Shown in pieces: positions 1-7,119 of a stretch of DNA of 30,325 bases; the first letter of the stretch is position 1; every line of letters begins with the position of its first letter. The DNA is from an uncultured Fretibacterium sp. (GTDB lineage: Bacteria > Synergistota > Synergistia > Synergistales > Aminobacteriaceae), in assembly GCF_938030725.1 (NCBI RefSeq), contig NZ_CALHIQ010000087.1:1-30325 (forward strand), in the 5' to 3' direction. The notes under the pieces are model-generated. The model did not search any database, was not told the DNA's origin, and saw only the letters and a list, made by a program, of their open reading frames with translations. Made by a program: the position numbers and the translations under genes.

Positions 1-153
1 TCCGAGGCCGTCAACTTCACGGTCACGTCCGGAAAAGCCTCTGGCGGCGGCGGTAGTGGCAGTGGCGGCGGTGGTGGCGGATGCAACGCAGGCTACGCCT
101 TCCTGCCCCTGCTGGGGCTCCTTCCGCTGGCCTTGAGGATGAAAAAACGATAA
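1..153 (+). CDS. C-terminal end of a surface protein with Synergist-CTERM sorting signal (partial)
   Basis: The first reading frame is open from the window edge and ends at TAA after 50 residues. It reads as a short Ser/Thr-containing stretch, a linker made almost only of Gly and Ser, the motif CNAGYAF, a hydrophobic segment rich in Leu, and a final RMKKR. A Gly-rich linker, a single Cys in a CNAG context, a transmembrane helix and a basic tail are the known layout of the Synergist-CTERM sorting domain, a lineage-restricted signal on exported Synergistota proteins. By analogy with other tripartite C-terminal signals, the Cys is probably where the protein is processed or anchored. The functional part of the protein lies outside the window, so its role is unknown. 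Confidence 0.8.
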   Translation, partial: SEAVNFTVTSGKASGGGGSGSGGGGGGCNAGYAFLPLLGLLPLALRMKKR

Positions 154-181
154 TCGATAGCGGATCGAACGTAGCTTGAGA

Positions 182-205
182 AAGGGGGCCGATATCGGCC
201 CCCTT
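182..205. terminator. Perfect 24-bp palindrome, bidirectional terminator
   Basis: AAGGGGGCCGAT is followed directly by its exact reverse complement. It lies between the plus-strand gene ending at 153 and the minus-strand gene ending at 291, so it probably terminates both. The U-tract is very short on either strand, so efficiency is uncertain. Confidence 0.6.
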
Positions 206-290
206 ATCACTGTGGTGGAAGCCTCCACTCAAGGACTGCTCCACCCCCTGATCCGTTCTGCGCCTCGCGCACCGTGGGTTTGTTTCAACG

Positions 291-920
291 TCACAGGCTG
301 CTGCGGTCCACCTGCACGTGATTCAGCTCTGGAATGTGGATGATGCGGTCCGCGACGCGCTCCGCCAGAGCGCGGTTGTGCGTTATCGCCACCACGGCCA
401 TGCCATGCCGCTCCGCGTAATGCAGCACGAAGCGCCAAATGTGCGCCTGGCTCAAGGCGTCCAGCATCGTCGTCATCTCGTCGGCGATCAAGACGCGCGT
501 TTCGCTCCGCATGACGCGCGCCACGCAGAAGCGCTGCAGCTCGCCGCCCGACAGCTCGATGGGCCAGCGATCGTACCACAGGGGCCGGATGCCCATCTCG
601 CGCAGGACGCCTTCGTCCAGCGCTCCGGCCTCGAACAGGGACTGCCGCATCTTCCAACGCGGGTTGAGCGCCCGCTCCGGGTGCTGATAGATCAACTGAA
701 CGGGGCAGTAGCCGCGCCTGGGCAGCGGGGCGCCGTTCCACAGCACCGTGCCCTCCGCGGGGTGTTCGTACCCGGCCATGAGCTTTGCCAACGTGCTCTT
801 GCCGTAGCCGCTGGGGCCAAGGATGGCGATGCGCTCCCCATCGGCGACCTTAAGGCTCACGTCCTTCAGGACCCACGGTCCGCCCCCGTAACGAAACCCG
901 ACGTTCTTGACCTCAAGCAT
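291..920 (-). CDS. ABC importer ATPase, NikE/DppF-like, short form
   Basis: This 209-residue ATPase is one of two that would power the B12-riboswitch-controlled importer at the inner membrane. Walker A is GPSGYGKST (35-43), the Q-loop Gln is near 79, the signature is LSGGE (123-127), Walker B is LIADE (144-148) and the H-loop His is 181. It is much shorter than usual OppF/DppF (about 310-330 residues) because the protein stops soon after the nucleotide-binding domain and lacks the C-terminal oligopeptide-transporter domain. Short ATPases like this are typical of the nickel/metallophore (NikE/CntF-like) branch. The start codon lies inside the end of the upstream ATPase gene (8-bp overlap), so the two are translationally coupled. 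The substrate is not visible in the ATPase. Confidence 0.85.
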   Translation of the reverse strand: MLEVKNVGFRYGGGPWVLKDVSLKVADGERIAILGPSGYGKSTLAKLMAGYEHPAEGTVLWNGAPLPRRGYCPVQLIYQHPERALNPRWKMRQSLFEAGALDEGVLREMGIRPLWYDRWPIELSGGELQRFCVARVMRSETRVLIADEMTTMLDALSQAHIWRFVLHYAERHGMAVVAITHNRALAERVADRIIHIPELNHVQVDRSSL

Positions 921-1782
921 CGCTGCACCTGCACCTCATCGTTTCTCCGTCCACGTCCCACGTCGCTTCGCTTGCCCCGCACGCGGGGCAGCGCTCCAGG
1001 GAGAACCCGTTCTGGGGCAGAGCCCGAAACAGGGCGCGGCTGTAAGGGTGCTTCAAGCCGGCGCCGTCCCCGCTGAAGGCCGCCGCCGCGGCGGTTTCCA
1101 CGACGCGGCCCTCGTGGAAAATCGCGACCTTATCCGCCACGCCAAGCGCCAAATCGATGTCGTGCGTGATGAGGAGGATGCCCTTCCCCTGGTCCGCCAT
1201 GACGCGAAAGTCCTTCAGCGCCTCGATGGCCAGCTCCAGGTCCAGTCCAGGCGTCGGCTCGTCCGCAATCAGAAGCTCCGGGTCGGCGACGAACGCCGTG
1301 GACAGGAGGACGCGCCGGGCCATTCCGCCCGAAAGCTGAAAGGGATAGGAATCCGCCGTCTCGCGCTTCAGGTTGAAGTGACGAAAGGCCGCCCGTTGCC
1401 TCTCCCGAGCGCTTTCCCCCGCCGTGCCGCACACCTGGTCTCCCACGCGCATCAGCGGATCGAGGTAGGCAACGGACTGCGGGATGAACGCGATCTCCCG
1501 TCCGCGCAGGCGGGCCTTCATCCCGTCCGTCATGACCGCGCCGCGGTAGAACATCTCGCCTCCAACGCGCGCGTTGCCGGGCAGGATCCCCAGCACCGCG
1601 TGAGCCAGCAGGCTCTTGCCGGAGCCGCTCGACCCAACGACGGCCAGGATCTCTCCACGCTCCAACGACACGCTCAGGTCGGTGATGGCGCAGTAGTCCA
1701 CCCTCTCAAGGCGCGTGTCGTAGCTCTCGAAGCTCACGGACAGGTGGCACACTCTCAGGAGGCTGTCTTTCAATTCGCCCAT
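913..1782 (-). CDS. ABC importer ATPase, NikD/DppD-like, with C-terminal Cys motif
   Basis: The second ATPase of the riboswitch-controlled importer has 289 residues. Walker A is GSSGSGKS (50-57), the signature is LSGGM, and Walker B is LLIADEPTPGLD. I chose the ATG at 1782 because a G-rich ribosome site (AGGGGGA) precedes it, the upstream permease stops 11 bases before, and the protein then begins in register with the family. A longer open frame reaches further upstream but runs over the permease gene. The C-terminus is odd: instead of the usual oligopeptide-transporter domain it ends with Cys265-x2-Cys268 and Cys284-x-Cys286, a possible metal-binding or remnant Cys4 element. Family assignment is firm; the role of the cysteines is inference. 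Confidence 0.85.
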   Translation of the reverse strand: MGELKDSLLRVCHLSVSFESYDTRLERVDYCAITDLSVSLERGEILAVVGSSGSGKSLLAHAVLGILPGNARVGGEMFYRGAVMTDGMKARLRGREIAFIPQSVAYLDPLMRVGDQVCGTAGESARERQRAAFRHFNLKRETADSYPFQLSGGMARRVLLSTAFVADPELLIADEPTPGLDLELAIEALKDFRVMADQGKGILLITHDIDLALGVADKVAIFHEGRVVETAAAAAFSGDGAGLKHPYSRALFRALPQNGFSLERCPACGASEATWDVDGETMRCRCSDA

Positions 1783-1793
1783 CTCCAGTCCCC

Positions 1794-2648
1794 CTACTCC
1801 CTCGCAGCGTGCGGGTCGACGAACACCCGCAGGCTGTCGCCCACGACGTCGAAAAGCTGTACGACGAGGAGCAGCGCCAGGCCGGGGAAGAACGCCAGCC
1901 ACCACATGCCGGCCGCCAGGTGTCGCATGGACTCCGCGAGGATGACGCCCATGGCCGGCGTGTCGAGCGGCAGGCCGTAGCCCAGAAACGTGATGCCGGC
2001 CTCGTGAAGGATCGCGTGCGGAAACAGCAGGATCAGGCCGACAGCGTACTGCGGAAACACGTGAGGGACGATGTGCCGCAGAGCGATGTGGAGCGGCCCC
2101 TTCCCCATCTTTCGGGCGACCTGCACGTACTGTGCGGAACGGATCTGGAGGATTTCCGCGCGGATGAGGCGCGTCAGGTTCGGCCAGTGCGTGACGGCGA
2201 CCCCTGTGATGACGCCCGCGGCGCCCCCTCCGGCGGCGATGGAGATGAGGATGAGCAGGATCAGGTGCGGCACGCCCATGCATAGGTCAACGCAGTAGCT
2301 GACGACGGAGTCCGCCCAGCCGCCGAAGACGGCGGACAGGCTCCCCAGGACCAGCGCGATGACCGAGCTGATGACCGCAGCCATCAGGCCGATGCGGATG
2401 CTGAGCGACAGGCCCGCGACGACGCGAAAGAACATGTCGCGCCCCAGGCTGTCGGTCCCGAAGGGATGGTCGGCACAGGGGGCGACGTACCGCGCCGAGT
2501 AGTTGGGGCCATAGTCGCCGGGGCCAAGGAGCGATCCCCAGACGAATATCCCCGCGAGGAGCAGAGCTCCTAAACCGATCATACAGAGCGTCCTGCGGCG
2601 GCGATTCAGCCACGGGCCGCGCACCGCCTTGACGGCTGCTTCAGCCAT
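1794..2648 (-). CDS. ABC importer permease, DppC/NikC-like
   Basis: This is a 284-residue inner-membrane permease with an N-terminal helix after a basic stretch (RRRRT), then the FGTDSLGRD motif found at the start of the transport domain in DppC/OppC/NikC proteins, and about five more hydrophobic segments. The cytoplasmic ATPase-contact (EAA) loop is around ARKMGKGPLHIALRHIVPH. The ATG at 2648 follows a GGGAGGGGGAG ribosome site and overlaps the stop of the upstream permease by 8 bases. It pairs with the next gene upstream to form the channel of the riboswitch-controlled importer. Confidence 0.88.
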   Translation of the reverse strand: MAEAAVKAVRGPWLNRRRRTLCMIGLGALLLAGIFVWGSLLGPGDYGPNYSARYVAPCADHPFGTDSLGRDMFFRVVAGLSLSIRIGLMAAVISSVIALVLGSLSAVFGGWADSVVSYCVDLCMGVPHLILLILISIAAGGGAAGVITGVAVTHWPNLTRLIRAEILQIRSAQYVQVARKMGKGPLHIALRHIVPHVFPQYAVGLILLFPHAILHEAGITFLGYGLPLDTPAMGVILAESMRHLAAGMWWLAFFPGLALLLVVQLFDVVGDSLRVFVDPHAARE

Positions 2649-3630
2649 GGGCTTTCTCCCCCTCCCGAATGTGCGGGTCGATCAACCCGTAGAGGACGTT
2701 CGCGGACAGGTTCCCCGCGAAGACGAAGAGCACGCTGAAGAGGGCGATGCCCATCAGGAGCGGCGCGTCCGCGTGCAGTCCGGCCTCGACGGCGGTGCTG
2801 CCCAGGCCGGGGTAGGAGAACACCTTCTCCGCCAACACGGAGCCGCCGAATATCTCGCTGACCGAGGCGAACTGCAGCGTGACCGCCGGCAGGGCGATGT
2901 TGCGCAGGCCGTGGCGCCGGATGATCTGCCACAGCGCCTCGCCGCGGGCGCGGGCGAAGAGGACGTATTCGCTGTCCAGCACGTCGATCAGCTTCTGTCG
3001 GGTGTGCAGCGCGATGTTCGCCACGCCGGTGATGGACAGCGTCAACGCAGGAAGGATGAGGTGGTGCAGCCGCTCGGCCCACGTCGTCTCCGCGGCCACG
3101 CGGCCGATGGGGATGGAGAGCCCCAGGGGGAACCACTGCAGCTGCACGGCGAACACGATCAGGATCAAGAGTCCGAGCCAAAACGCCGGGGTCGAGGCCA
3201 GAAGCAGGCTGAAGGTCTTGATCACCCTGTCCGGCCAACCGCCCCGCCACGCGCCGGCGACGATCCCCAAAATCAGGCCCAGGACGCCGGACAGCGCCCA
3301 GGCCGTGCCCATCAGAAGCAGCGAGGCCTTGAAACGCTCCGCCAGCACCTGCGACACCGGCTTGTGATGCGTTATGGACTGTCCGAGGTCGCCCCGCAGG
3401 GCCGCCGCCGCCCACTTGATGTAGCGCTCCAGGGGCGGTCGATTCAGGTCCCACTGCTCCTCGATATGGGCCCGCTGCTCCTCGGAAACGTTGACCTCGC
3501 CGAGGAAGGCATCGACTGCCTTCATGGGCGACGCCGTGACTAGAAAAAAGCTGAGCGCGGAACAGGACACGAGCAGAAGCAACAGCCGCCCGATCGAGCC
3601 GGCGACGTACCTTGCGAATCCCTTACTCAC
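2641..3630 (-). CDS. ABC importer permease, DppB/NikB-like
   Basis: This 329-residue permease has the DppB/OppB/NikB layout: an N-terminal helix, a periplasmic region with DLNRPPLERY and LGQSITHHKPV, and then the transmembrane block. The EAA-loop equivalent is ARARGEALWQIIRRHGLRN. Translation starts at GTG (3630) after AAGGAG plus a second purine run, 24 bases after the binding-protein gene. It forms the membrane channel with the adjacent DppC-like protein. Confidence 0.88.
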   Translation of the reverse strand: MSKGFARYVAGSIGRLLLLLVSCSALSFFLVTASPMKAVDAFLGEVNVSEEQRAHIEEQWDLNRPPLERYIKWAAAALRGDLGQSITHHKPVSQVLAERFKASLLLMGTAWALSGVLGLILGIVAGAWRGGWPDRVIKTFSLLLASTPAFWLGLLILIVFAVQLQWFPLGLSIPIGRVAAETTWAERLHHLILPALTLSITGVANIALHTRQKLIDVLDSEYVLFARARGEALWQIIRRHGLRNIALPAVTLQFASVSEIFGGSVLAEKVFSYPGLGSTAVEAGLHADAPLLMGIALFSVLFVFAGNLSANVLYGLIDPHIREGEKAHG

Positions 3631-3654
3631 AAACCCCTCTCCTTCCCCCTGGAA

Positions 3655-5208
3655 TCACTCGCTCCAGCTCCACTCGTTCAGATTCTCCAACCCTGCCCCG
3701 CCCTGGTTTCTGGATTTGACCCTTCCAAGCGGCGGTATCGTCAGCCTGTCGCGGACGAGGTAGTTGTCCTGGGGACAGGCAACGTACAGGAACGGCACGT
3801 CTGCGTCCGCCAGCTCTTCAGCCTGCTGCCACAGCCTGTCGCTCTCCTCCTGGTTCGTGGCGCGCAGCGCGCTGTCGATCAATGCGTCGACCTCCGGATT
3901 GGAGTACGAGGGCGGATTGCCGATCACACCTTTGTTGATCTGCGAAGAATGGTAAAACAGGTAGAAGTCCGAGGGACTGGGGTAGCCGAACGCCCAGCAC
4001 GTCGGCGTGGCGCGGGCGTGGCGCGCTTCAACCCACGGCGCGGATTGGGGGATGATGTGGATTCCAAGCGCTTTGGCGCTCTCCGCGACCGCCACGACCA
4101 CGTTATAACGAGGCATGTCGTTGCTGCGACCCTTGATCGTGAACTCCGCTTTCAGGCCGTTCTTCTCCCTGATGCCGTCGCCGTCCGAATCCACCCAGCC
4201 GGCGTCCTCAAGCATCTTCTTCGCCTCCTCCAGGCGCCCGTCCTCGAACGTCCGCTTCGAGGCCCAGGGCAGCCAGCCCCCACCGATGGTGAAGGACGGC
4301 TTCCCCATTCCGCTCAACGCCTGATCGACCAGAAGCTGACGGCTGATGCCGACGTTCAGCGCGCGGCGGATGGCCGGGTCGCAGGTCACGTTGTTGCCCA
4401 CCTTCTCGTCCCCTGAGCCAACCCCTTCGGGGATGACAGGCAGGTTGATCGCCAGCGAGGTGAAGGTGTCGAGCGTCAGGAGCTTCATGCCCGGCACCTC
4501 CTGTTTTGTGGCCGCGAACTCCGCCGGGATGAAGACGAAGTCCAGTTGTCCCGACTTCGCTGCGGCGAGCGCGGCGTCGTCGTCCACCTTGAGGATCGTC
4601 ACCCGTTTGAAGGGGGATTTCTTGCCGTAATAGTGTGGATTGGGCTCCAAAATCATCTGCTGTCCGATCTGGAAGTCCACGATACGCCAGGCGCCTGAGC
4701 CCAGCGGCATGTCACCGTAGCCCTCCTTATAAGCGTGCTTCGGAACGATGCCGACGTAACTCAGGAGGTGCGGAAAGAACGACCATGGACGGGAGAGCGT
4801 GAACTCCACCGTTCGGTCGTCGAGCGCCCGAACGCTCTCCAACATCGAGAGGTCGGCGACCGATGCGGCGGCTTTCGTGCTCTCAAACGTGAAGACGATG
4901 TCCTCCGCCGTCAGGGGGTGACCGTCGGTGAACTTCGCGTCCTCGCGAATTTCATACGTGTACCTCAGCCCGTCTTCGCTGACCTTCTCATCCGTTGCCA
5001 GGTCCTTTTCCAGCAGGTTGTCCTTGCCGGGCTTCAGCAGGTGGCAGTGAAAGATGTCGGGTCCCCAGACACCATACCCGCGAACGGGGTCGATCTTTCC
5101 CGCCATGGCATTATCGCCGCCCGACAGGACGATCTCGTCCTTCGCCAGGGCCGTGCCGCAGAGGAGCGCCATTGCCAGGAAAAGCACCGCAAAAACCGTT
5201 TTCTTCAT
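3655..5208 (-). CDS. Extracytoplasmic solute-binding protein, SBP family 5 (candidate metal or corrinoid-related)
   Basis: A 517-residue binding protein and the first gene of the riboswitch-controlled operon. It has a signal peptide of about 22 residues (MKKTVFAVLFLAM, cleavage after ALA). A Cys sits at position 17, but its context (ALLC) does not fit a lipobox. The mature part has family-5 hallmarks such as DEKVSEDGLRYTYEIREDAKFTDG and LTAEDIVFTFES. Its ATG follows AGGAGG. Family 5 includes peptide, nickel and metallophore binders, and sequence alone does not separate these here. The cobalamin riboswitch in the leader points to cobalt, nickel or a corrinoid precursor rather than general peptides; this is inference from regulation. 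Confidence 0.88.
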   Translation of the reverse strand: MKKTVFAVLFLAMALLCGTALAKDEIVLSGGDNAMAGKIDPVRGYGVWGPDIFHCHLLKPGKDNLLEKDLATDEKVSEDGLRYTYEIREDAKFTDGHPLTAEDIVFTFESTKAAASVADLSMLESVRALDDRTVEFTLSRPWSFFPHLLSYVGIVPKHAYKEGYGDMPLGSGAWRIVDFQIGQQMILEPNPHYYGKKSPFKRVTILKVDDDAALAAAKSGQLDFVFIPAEFAATKQEVPGMKLLTLDTFTSLAINLPVIPEGVGSGDEKVGNNVTCDPAIRRALNVGISRQLLVDQALSGMGKPSFTIGGGWLPWASKRTFEDGRLEEAKKMLEDAGWVDSDGDGIREKNGLKAEFTIKGRSNDMPRYNVVVAVAESAKALGIHIIPQSAPWVEARHARATPTCWAFGYPSPSDFYLFYHSSQINKGVIGNPPSYSNPEVDALIDSALRATNQEESDRLWQQAEELADADVPFLYVACPQDNYLVRDRLTIPPLGRVKSRNQGGAGLENLNEWSWSE

Positions 5209-5246
5209 GTTTGCCTCCTAAAATTCCAAAAATAGTGCAAAACTCC

Positions 5247-5265
5247 TGCGGGCGGCAAGCCCGCA
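5247..5265 (-). other. Hairpin in the leader just before the binding-protein gene
   Basis: TGCGGGC and GCCCGCA form a 7-bp stem with a 5-base loop, between the riboswitch terminator and the ribosome-binding site. On the transcribed strand GGAGTTTTG follows, so it could stabilise the mRNA or act as a second weak stop. Confidence 0.45.
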
Positions 5266-5285
5266 TCTTTTGCGCGTCGCAGAGA

Positions 5286-5335
5286 TAAAAACGCGCCGGC
5301 CCTCTGCGCTTCTGCAAGCGAGAAGGTCGGCGCGT
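5286..5335 (-). terminator. Intrinsic terminator of the cobalamin riboswitch
   Basis: On the minus strand ACGCGCCG pairs with CGGCGCGT, and a run of five T follows. It lies about 55 bases downstream of the riboswitch aptamer and about 80 bases before the binding-protein gene. This is the expected expression platform: bound cobalamin would favour termination. Confidence 0.8.
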
Positions 5336-5389
5336 CCGTTTTCACGCACCAAGACGTCCGCCCTGGGCAGGGGGCCAACGTCCTCCAGA

Positions 5390-5623
5390 GGAAATGCGTA
5401 AGTCTCCTGACTTGCGATTCAGGGGGAGAGCCCCCAGCGCCCGATGCCTGCCTTCCCACGGCCTGATGCCGCAGTGACTGACGTTCGTCATGGCGTCCCG
5501 AAGAGACGCTTCAGCATGGGCTCACGCTTACAGTGCCGGCCGCGCGGGGACTCTCACCCCATTCCATCTACACCGTCCCCCCCGTACCGCGTGTTGAATT
5601 TGGGAGGACGATGACGCATTTCC
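5390..5623 (-). promoter_or_regulatory. Cobalamin (B12) riboswitch
   Basis: Reading the minus strand, the closing P1 stem is GGAAATGCGT (from 5623) with ACGCATTTCC (to 5390), a perfect 10 bp. Between the arms are the recognisable conserved blocks in the right order: GGGGTGAGAGTCCCCGCGCGG, GGCACTGTAAGC, AGTCACTG, GGGAAGGC and the B12-box-like AGTCAGGAGACTTACG. This order and spacing are specific to cobalamin riboswitches. It controls the ABC importer operon that begins at 5208, and a terminator follows it, so high cobalamin should switch transport off. Confidence 0.93.
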
Positions 5624-5654
5624 CTATACAAACAGCCTGTTGATACAAGACGTC

Positions 5655-5683
5655 ATTCTAATGGAACGCCCTCAAAAAAGCAA
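5655..5683 (-). promoter_or_regulatory. Likely promoter of the riboswitch-controlled operon
   Basis: On the minus strand TTGCTT and TAGAAT are separated by 17 bases. The predicted start lies about 25 bases before the P1 stem, so the complete aptamer would be transcribed. A TGTATA closer in (5625-5630) would start inside P1 and was not chosen. Confidence 0.5.
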
Positions 5684-5787
5684 CAAGGCCGCTGGTCGCC
5701 CGTCATCGCTCAGGGGACGCGTCGCCCCGCTTTTTGTACGGCGTCCGACTGAAGTGGGGGCGGCTGCGTTGTCGCGAAGAAAATCTC

Positions 5788-5815
5788 TTGTCAAAGCGAG
5801 ATTGTGTGGTAAAAT
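5788..5815 (+). promoter_or_regulatory. Promoter of smpB
   Basis: TTGTCA and TAAAAT are separated by 16 bases, with an extended -10 (TGG before TAAAAT). The smpB ribosome site is about 24 bases downstream. Confidence 0.7.
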
Positions 5816-5849
5816 AAAAAGCTAAGTGAAAATCGGGGAGGAGGATGAG

Positions 5850-6323
5850 ATGCCGGAGAAGGCGAACAAGACGGTGGCGCAGAATCGCAAGGCAAGGCAT
5901 GATTATTTTATCGTTGACGCTTTCGAGTGCGGGATCGTCCTGACGGGAACGGAGATCAAGAGCGTTCGCGCCGGGAACCTGAACCTCAAGGATTCCTACG
6001 CCTCCCTGGATGCGGGAGAGCTCTGGCTGGTGGGGATGCACATCTCCCCTTACGAGAAGGGGACGTACTACAATCACGAGCCGGAGCGGCGGCGTAAGCT
6101 GCTCCTCCACCGCCACGAACTGTTGCGGTTGAAGGGCAGAGTCCGCGAGAAGGGCTTGACGCTGGTCCCTCTCTCCGTCTATATTAAGGAGGGGCGGCGA
6201 GCCAAGGTGGAACTGGCCTTGGCGCGAGGCAGGACGGCGCACGACAAGCGGGACGCCATTGCGGATCGGGACGCGAAGCGGGACATGGCGCGTGCCGTGA
6301 GGCACAACGGACGGTACGATTGA
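5850..6323 (+). CDS. smpB: SsrA-binding protein SmpB
   Basis: SmpB binds tmRNA and carries it into stalled ribosomes for trans-translation. The protein has 157 residues, the usual length. Family motifs visible are NRKARHDYFI near the N-terminus, TGTEIKSVRAGNLNLKDSYA, the central HISPYEKG, and the basic C-terminal tail with HDKRDAIADRD that occupies the mRNA channel. I placed the start at ATG 5850, five bases after AGGAGG, rather than at an upstream in-frame ATG (5826) that lies before this ribosome site. Its RNA partner, ssrA, follows 76 bases downstream on the same strand, a common arrangement. Confidence 0.97.
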   Translation: MPEKANKTVAQNRKARHDYFIVDAFECGIVLTGTEIKSVRAGNLNLKDSYASLDAGELWLVGMHISPYEKGTYYNHEPERRRKLLLHRHELLRLKGRVREKGLTLVPLSVYIKEGRRAKVELALARGRTAHDKRDAIADRDAKRDMARAVRHNGRYD

Positions 6324-6399
6324 GAGGACGGCTCTTCCCGTCATGCCGGCGGCTCGCCGTTCGTGTTGTCGGGAAGTTTATGATAAAGCCGGTTTTATT

Positions 6400-6753
6400 G
6401 GGGGCGACAGGTTTCGACGGCGCGTGGAGTGCCTGACAGAGCAGGTCGAGTTACGTCCGTAATCCTCGTTAAACATTCGGGCAGACGAATAAACGTCGAT
6501 AACGATTACGCATTGGCGGCTTAGGCCTGCCACGTTGAAGGATGAGCTCGTCTGTTGGCTCGCCGGAGACGTCATTTTAGACAGATGCTTCGCTCACAGT
6601 CGGATCTTGCTGGGGTGAAAAAGACCAGAGGTCTTGGAAGAAGGAAGGCCGTTTTCTGCCTCACCTTTGACGACAATTAAAAGAAAACTAAGCCTGTAGC
6701 GCTGTCACGCTGGCCCACGTCGGACGGGGGTTCAATTCCCCCCGCCTCCACCA
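6400..6753 (+). ncRNA. ssrA: tmRNA (SsrA)
   Basis: Transfer-messenger RNA rescues stalled ribosomes and tags the unfinished protein for degradation. The 5' end GGGGGCG pairs with CGCCTCC at the 3' end, leaving discriminator A and an encoded CCA. The conserved GACAGGTTTCGACGG lies just inside the 5' end, and the T-arm is GGGGGTTCAATTCCCCCC. The tag frame lies in the first third and ends in NDYALAA. The length of 354 bases is normal. The gene follows smpB on the same strand. Confidence 0.96.
6480..6524 (+). other. tmRNA proteolysis-tag reading frame
   Basis: Read back from TAG at 6522, the tag ends NVDNDYALAA, the usual protease-recognised ending. If the resume codon is GGC at 6480, the encoded tag is GRRINVDNDYALAA. 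The exact resume codon is an inference. Confidence 0.75.
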
Positions 6754-6801
6754 GAAGGAATCCTCGGCTCAATGCTTGGCATGTCGAGGTTAATTTTAAA
6801 G

Positions 6802-6835
6802 AAGGGCCTTTCCCAACAGAAGGAAAGGCCCTTTT
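6802..6835 (+). terminator. Intrinsic terminator after ssrA
   Basis: AAGGGCCTTTCC and GGAAAGGCCCTT form a perfect 12-bp stem with an 8-base loop, followed by TTTT-rich sequence, 48 bases after the tmRNA end. Confidence 0.88.
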
Positions 6836-6873
6836 GGCAACAGAAGAGCGGAGAGCGAGAGGAGCTGGGAAAG

Positions 6874-7119
6874 ATGAACGTAGCTCACATGGAAAACGTA
6901 AAGGTCCGGAAAAACCTGTACCGCCGCATCCACGCGCTTTCGGAGGAAAACCTGCAATCCCTTGTCCATTACCTGAATGAGCTCGAAAGTGGAGAGGCCC
7001 ATGAGCCCAATGAAGAGACCGTTGCAGCTATGCAAGACGTTCTCGAGGGACGCAACCTCAGCAGAACCTATGACAACGTCGATGAAATGATGAAGGATCT
7101 GCTGGGTTCGAATGCTTAA
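6874..7119 (+). CDS. Antitoxin, RelB/DinJ-like
   Basis: An 81-residue protein in front of a YafQ-type toxin. Antitoxins of this class bind and neutralise the toxin and repress their own promoter. The C-terminal half (EPNEETVAAMQDVLEG, then NVDEMMKDLL) resembles the toxin-binding tail of RelB/DinJ antitoxins. The N-terminal DNA-binding half is less typical. The start is ATG 6874 behind AGAGGAG. An earlier in-frame ATG (6772) would read through the tmRNA terminator and was rejected. The gene overlaps the toxin gene by 8 bases, the usual coupling of such pairs. Confidence 0.8.
   Translation: MNVAHMENVKVRKNLYRRIHALSEENLQSLVHYLNELESGEAHEPNEETVAAMQDVLEGRNLSRTYDNVDEMMKDLLGSNA

Noticed and set aside
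41..90. Gly/Ser-coding repeat resembling a microsatellite
   Set aside because: It is in frame and forms the linker of the sorting-signal tail.
5625..5630. TGTATA as the -10 of the riboswitch operon
   Set aside because: Transcription would start inside the P1 stem; TTGCTT-N17-TAGAAT further upstream gives a complete aptamer.
5711..5735. Small hairpin followed by TTTTT before smpB
   Set aside because: The stem is only four clean base pairs and no gene on that strand needs a terminator there.
6772..6873. Longer N-terminus for the antitoxin
   Set aside because: It would run through the tmRNA terminator stem and lacks a ribosome site; ATG 6874 has one.
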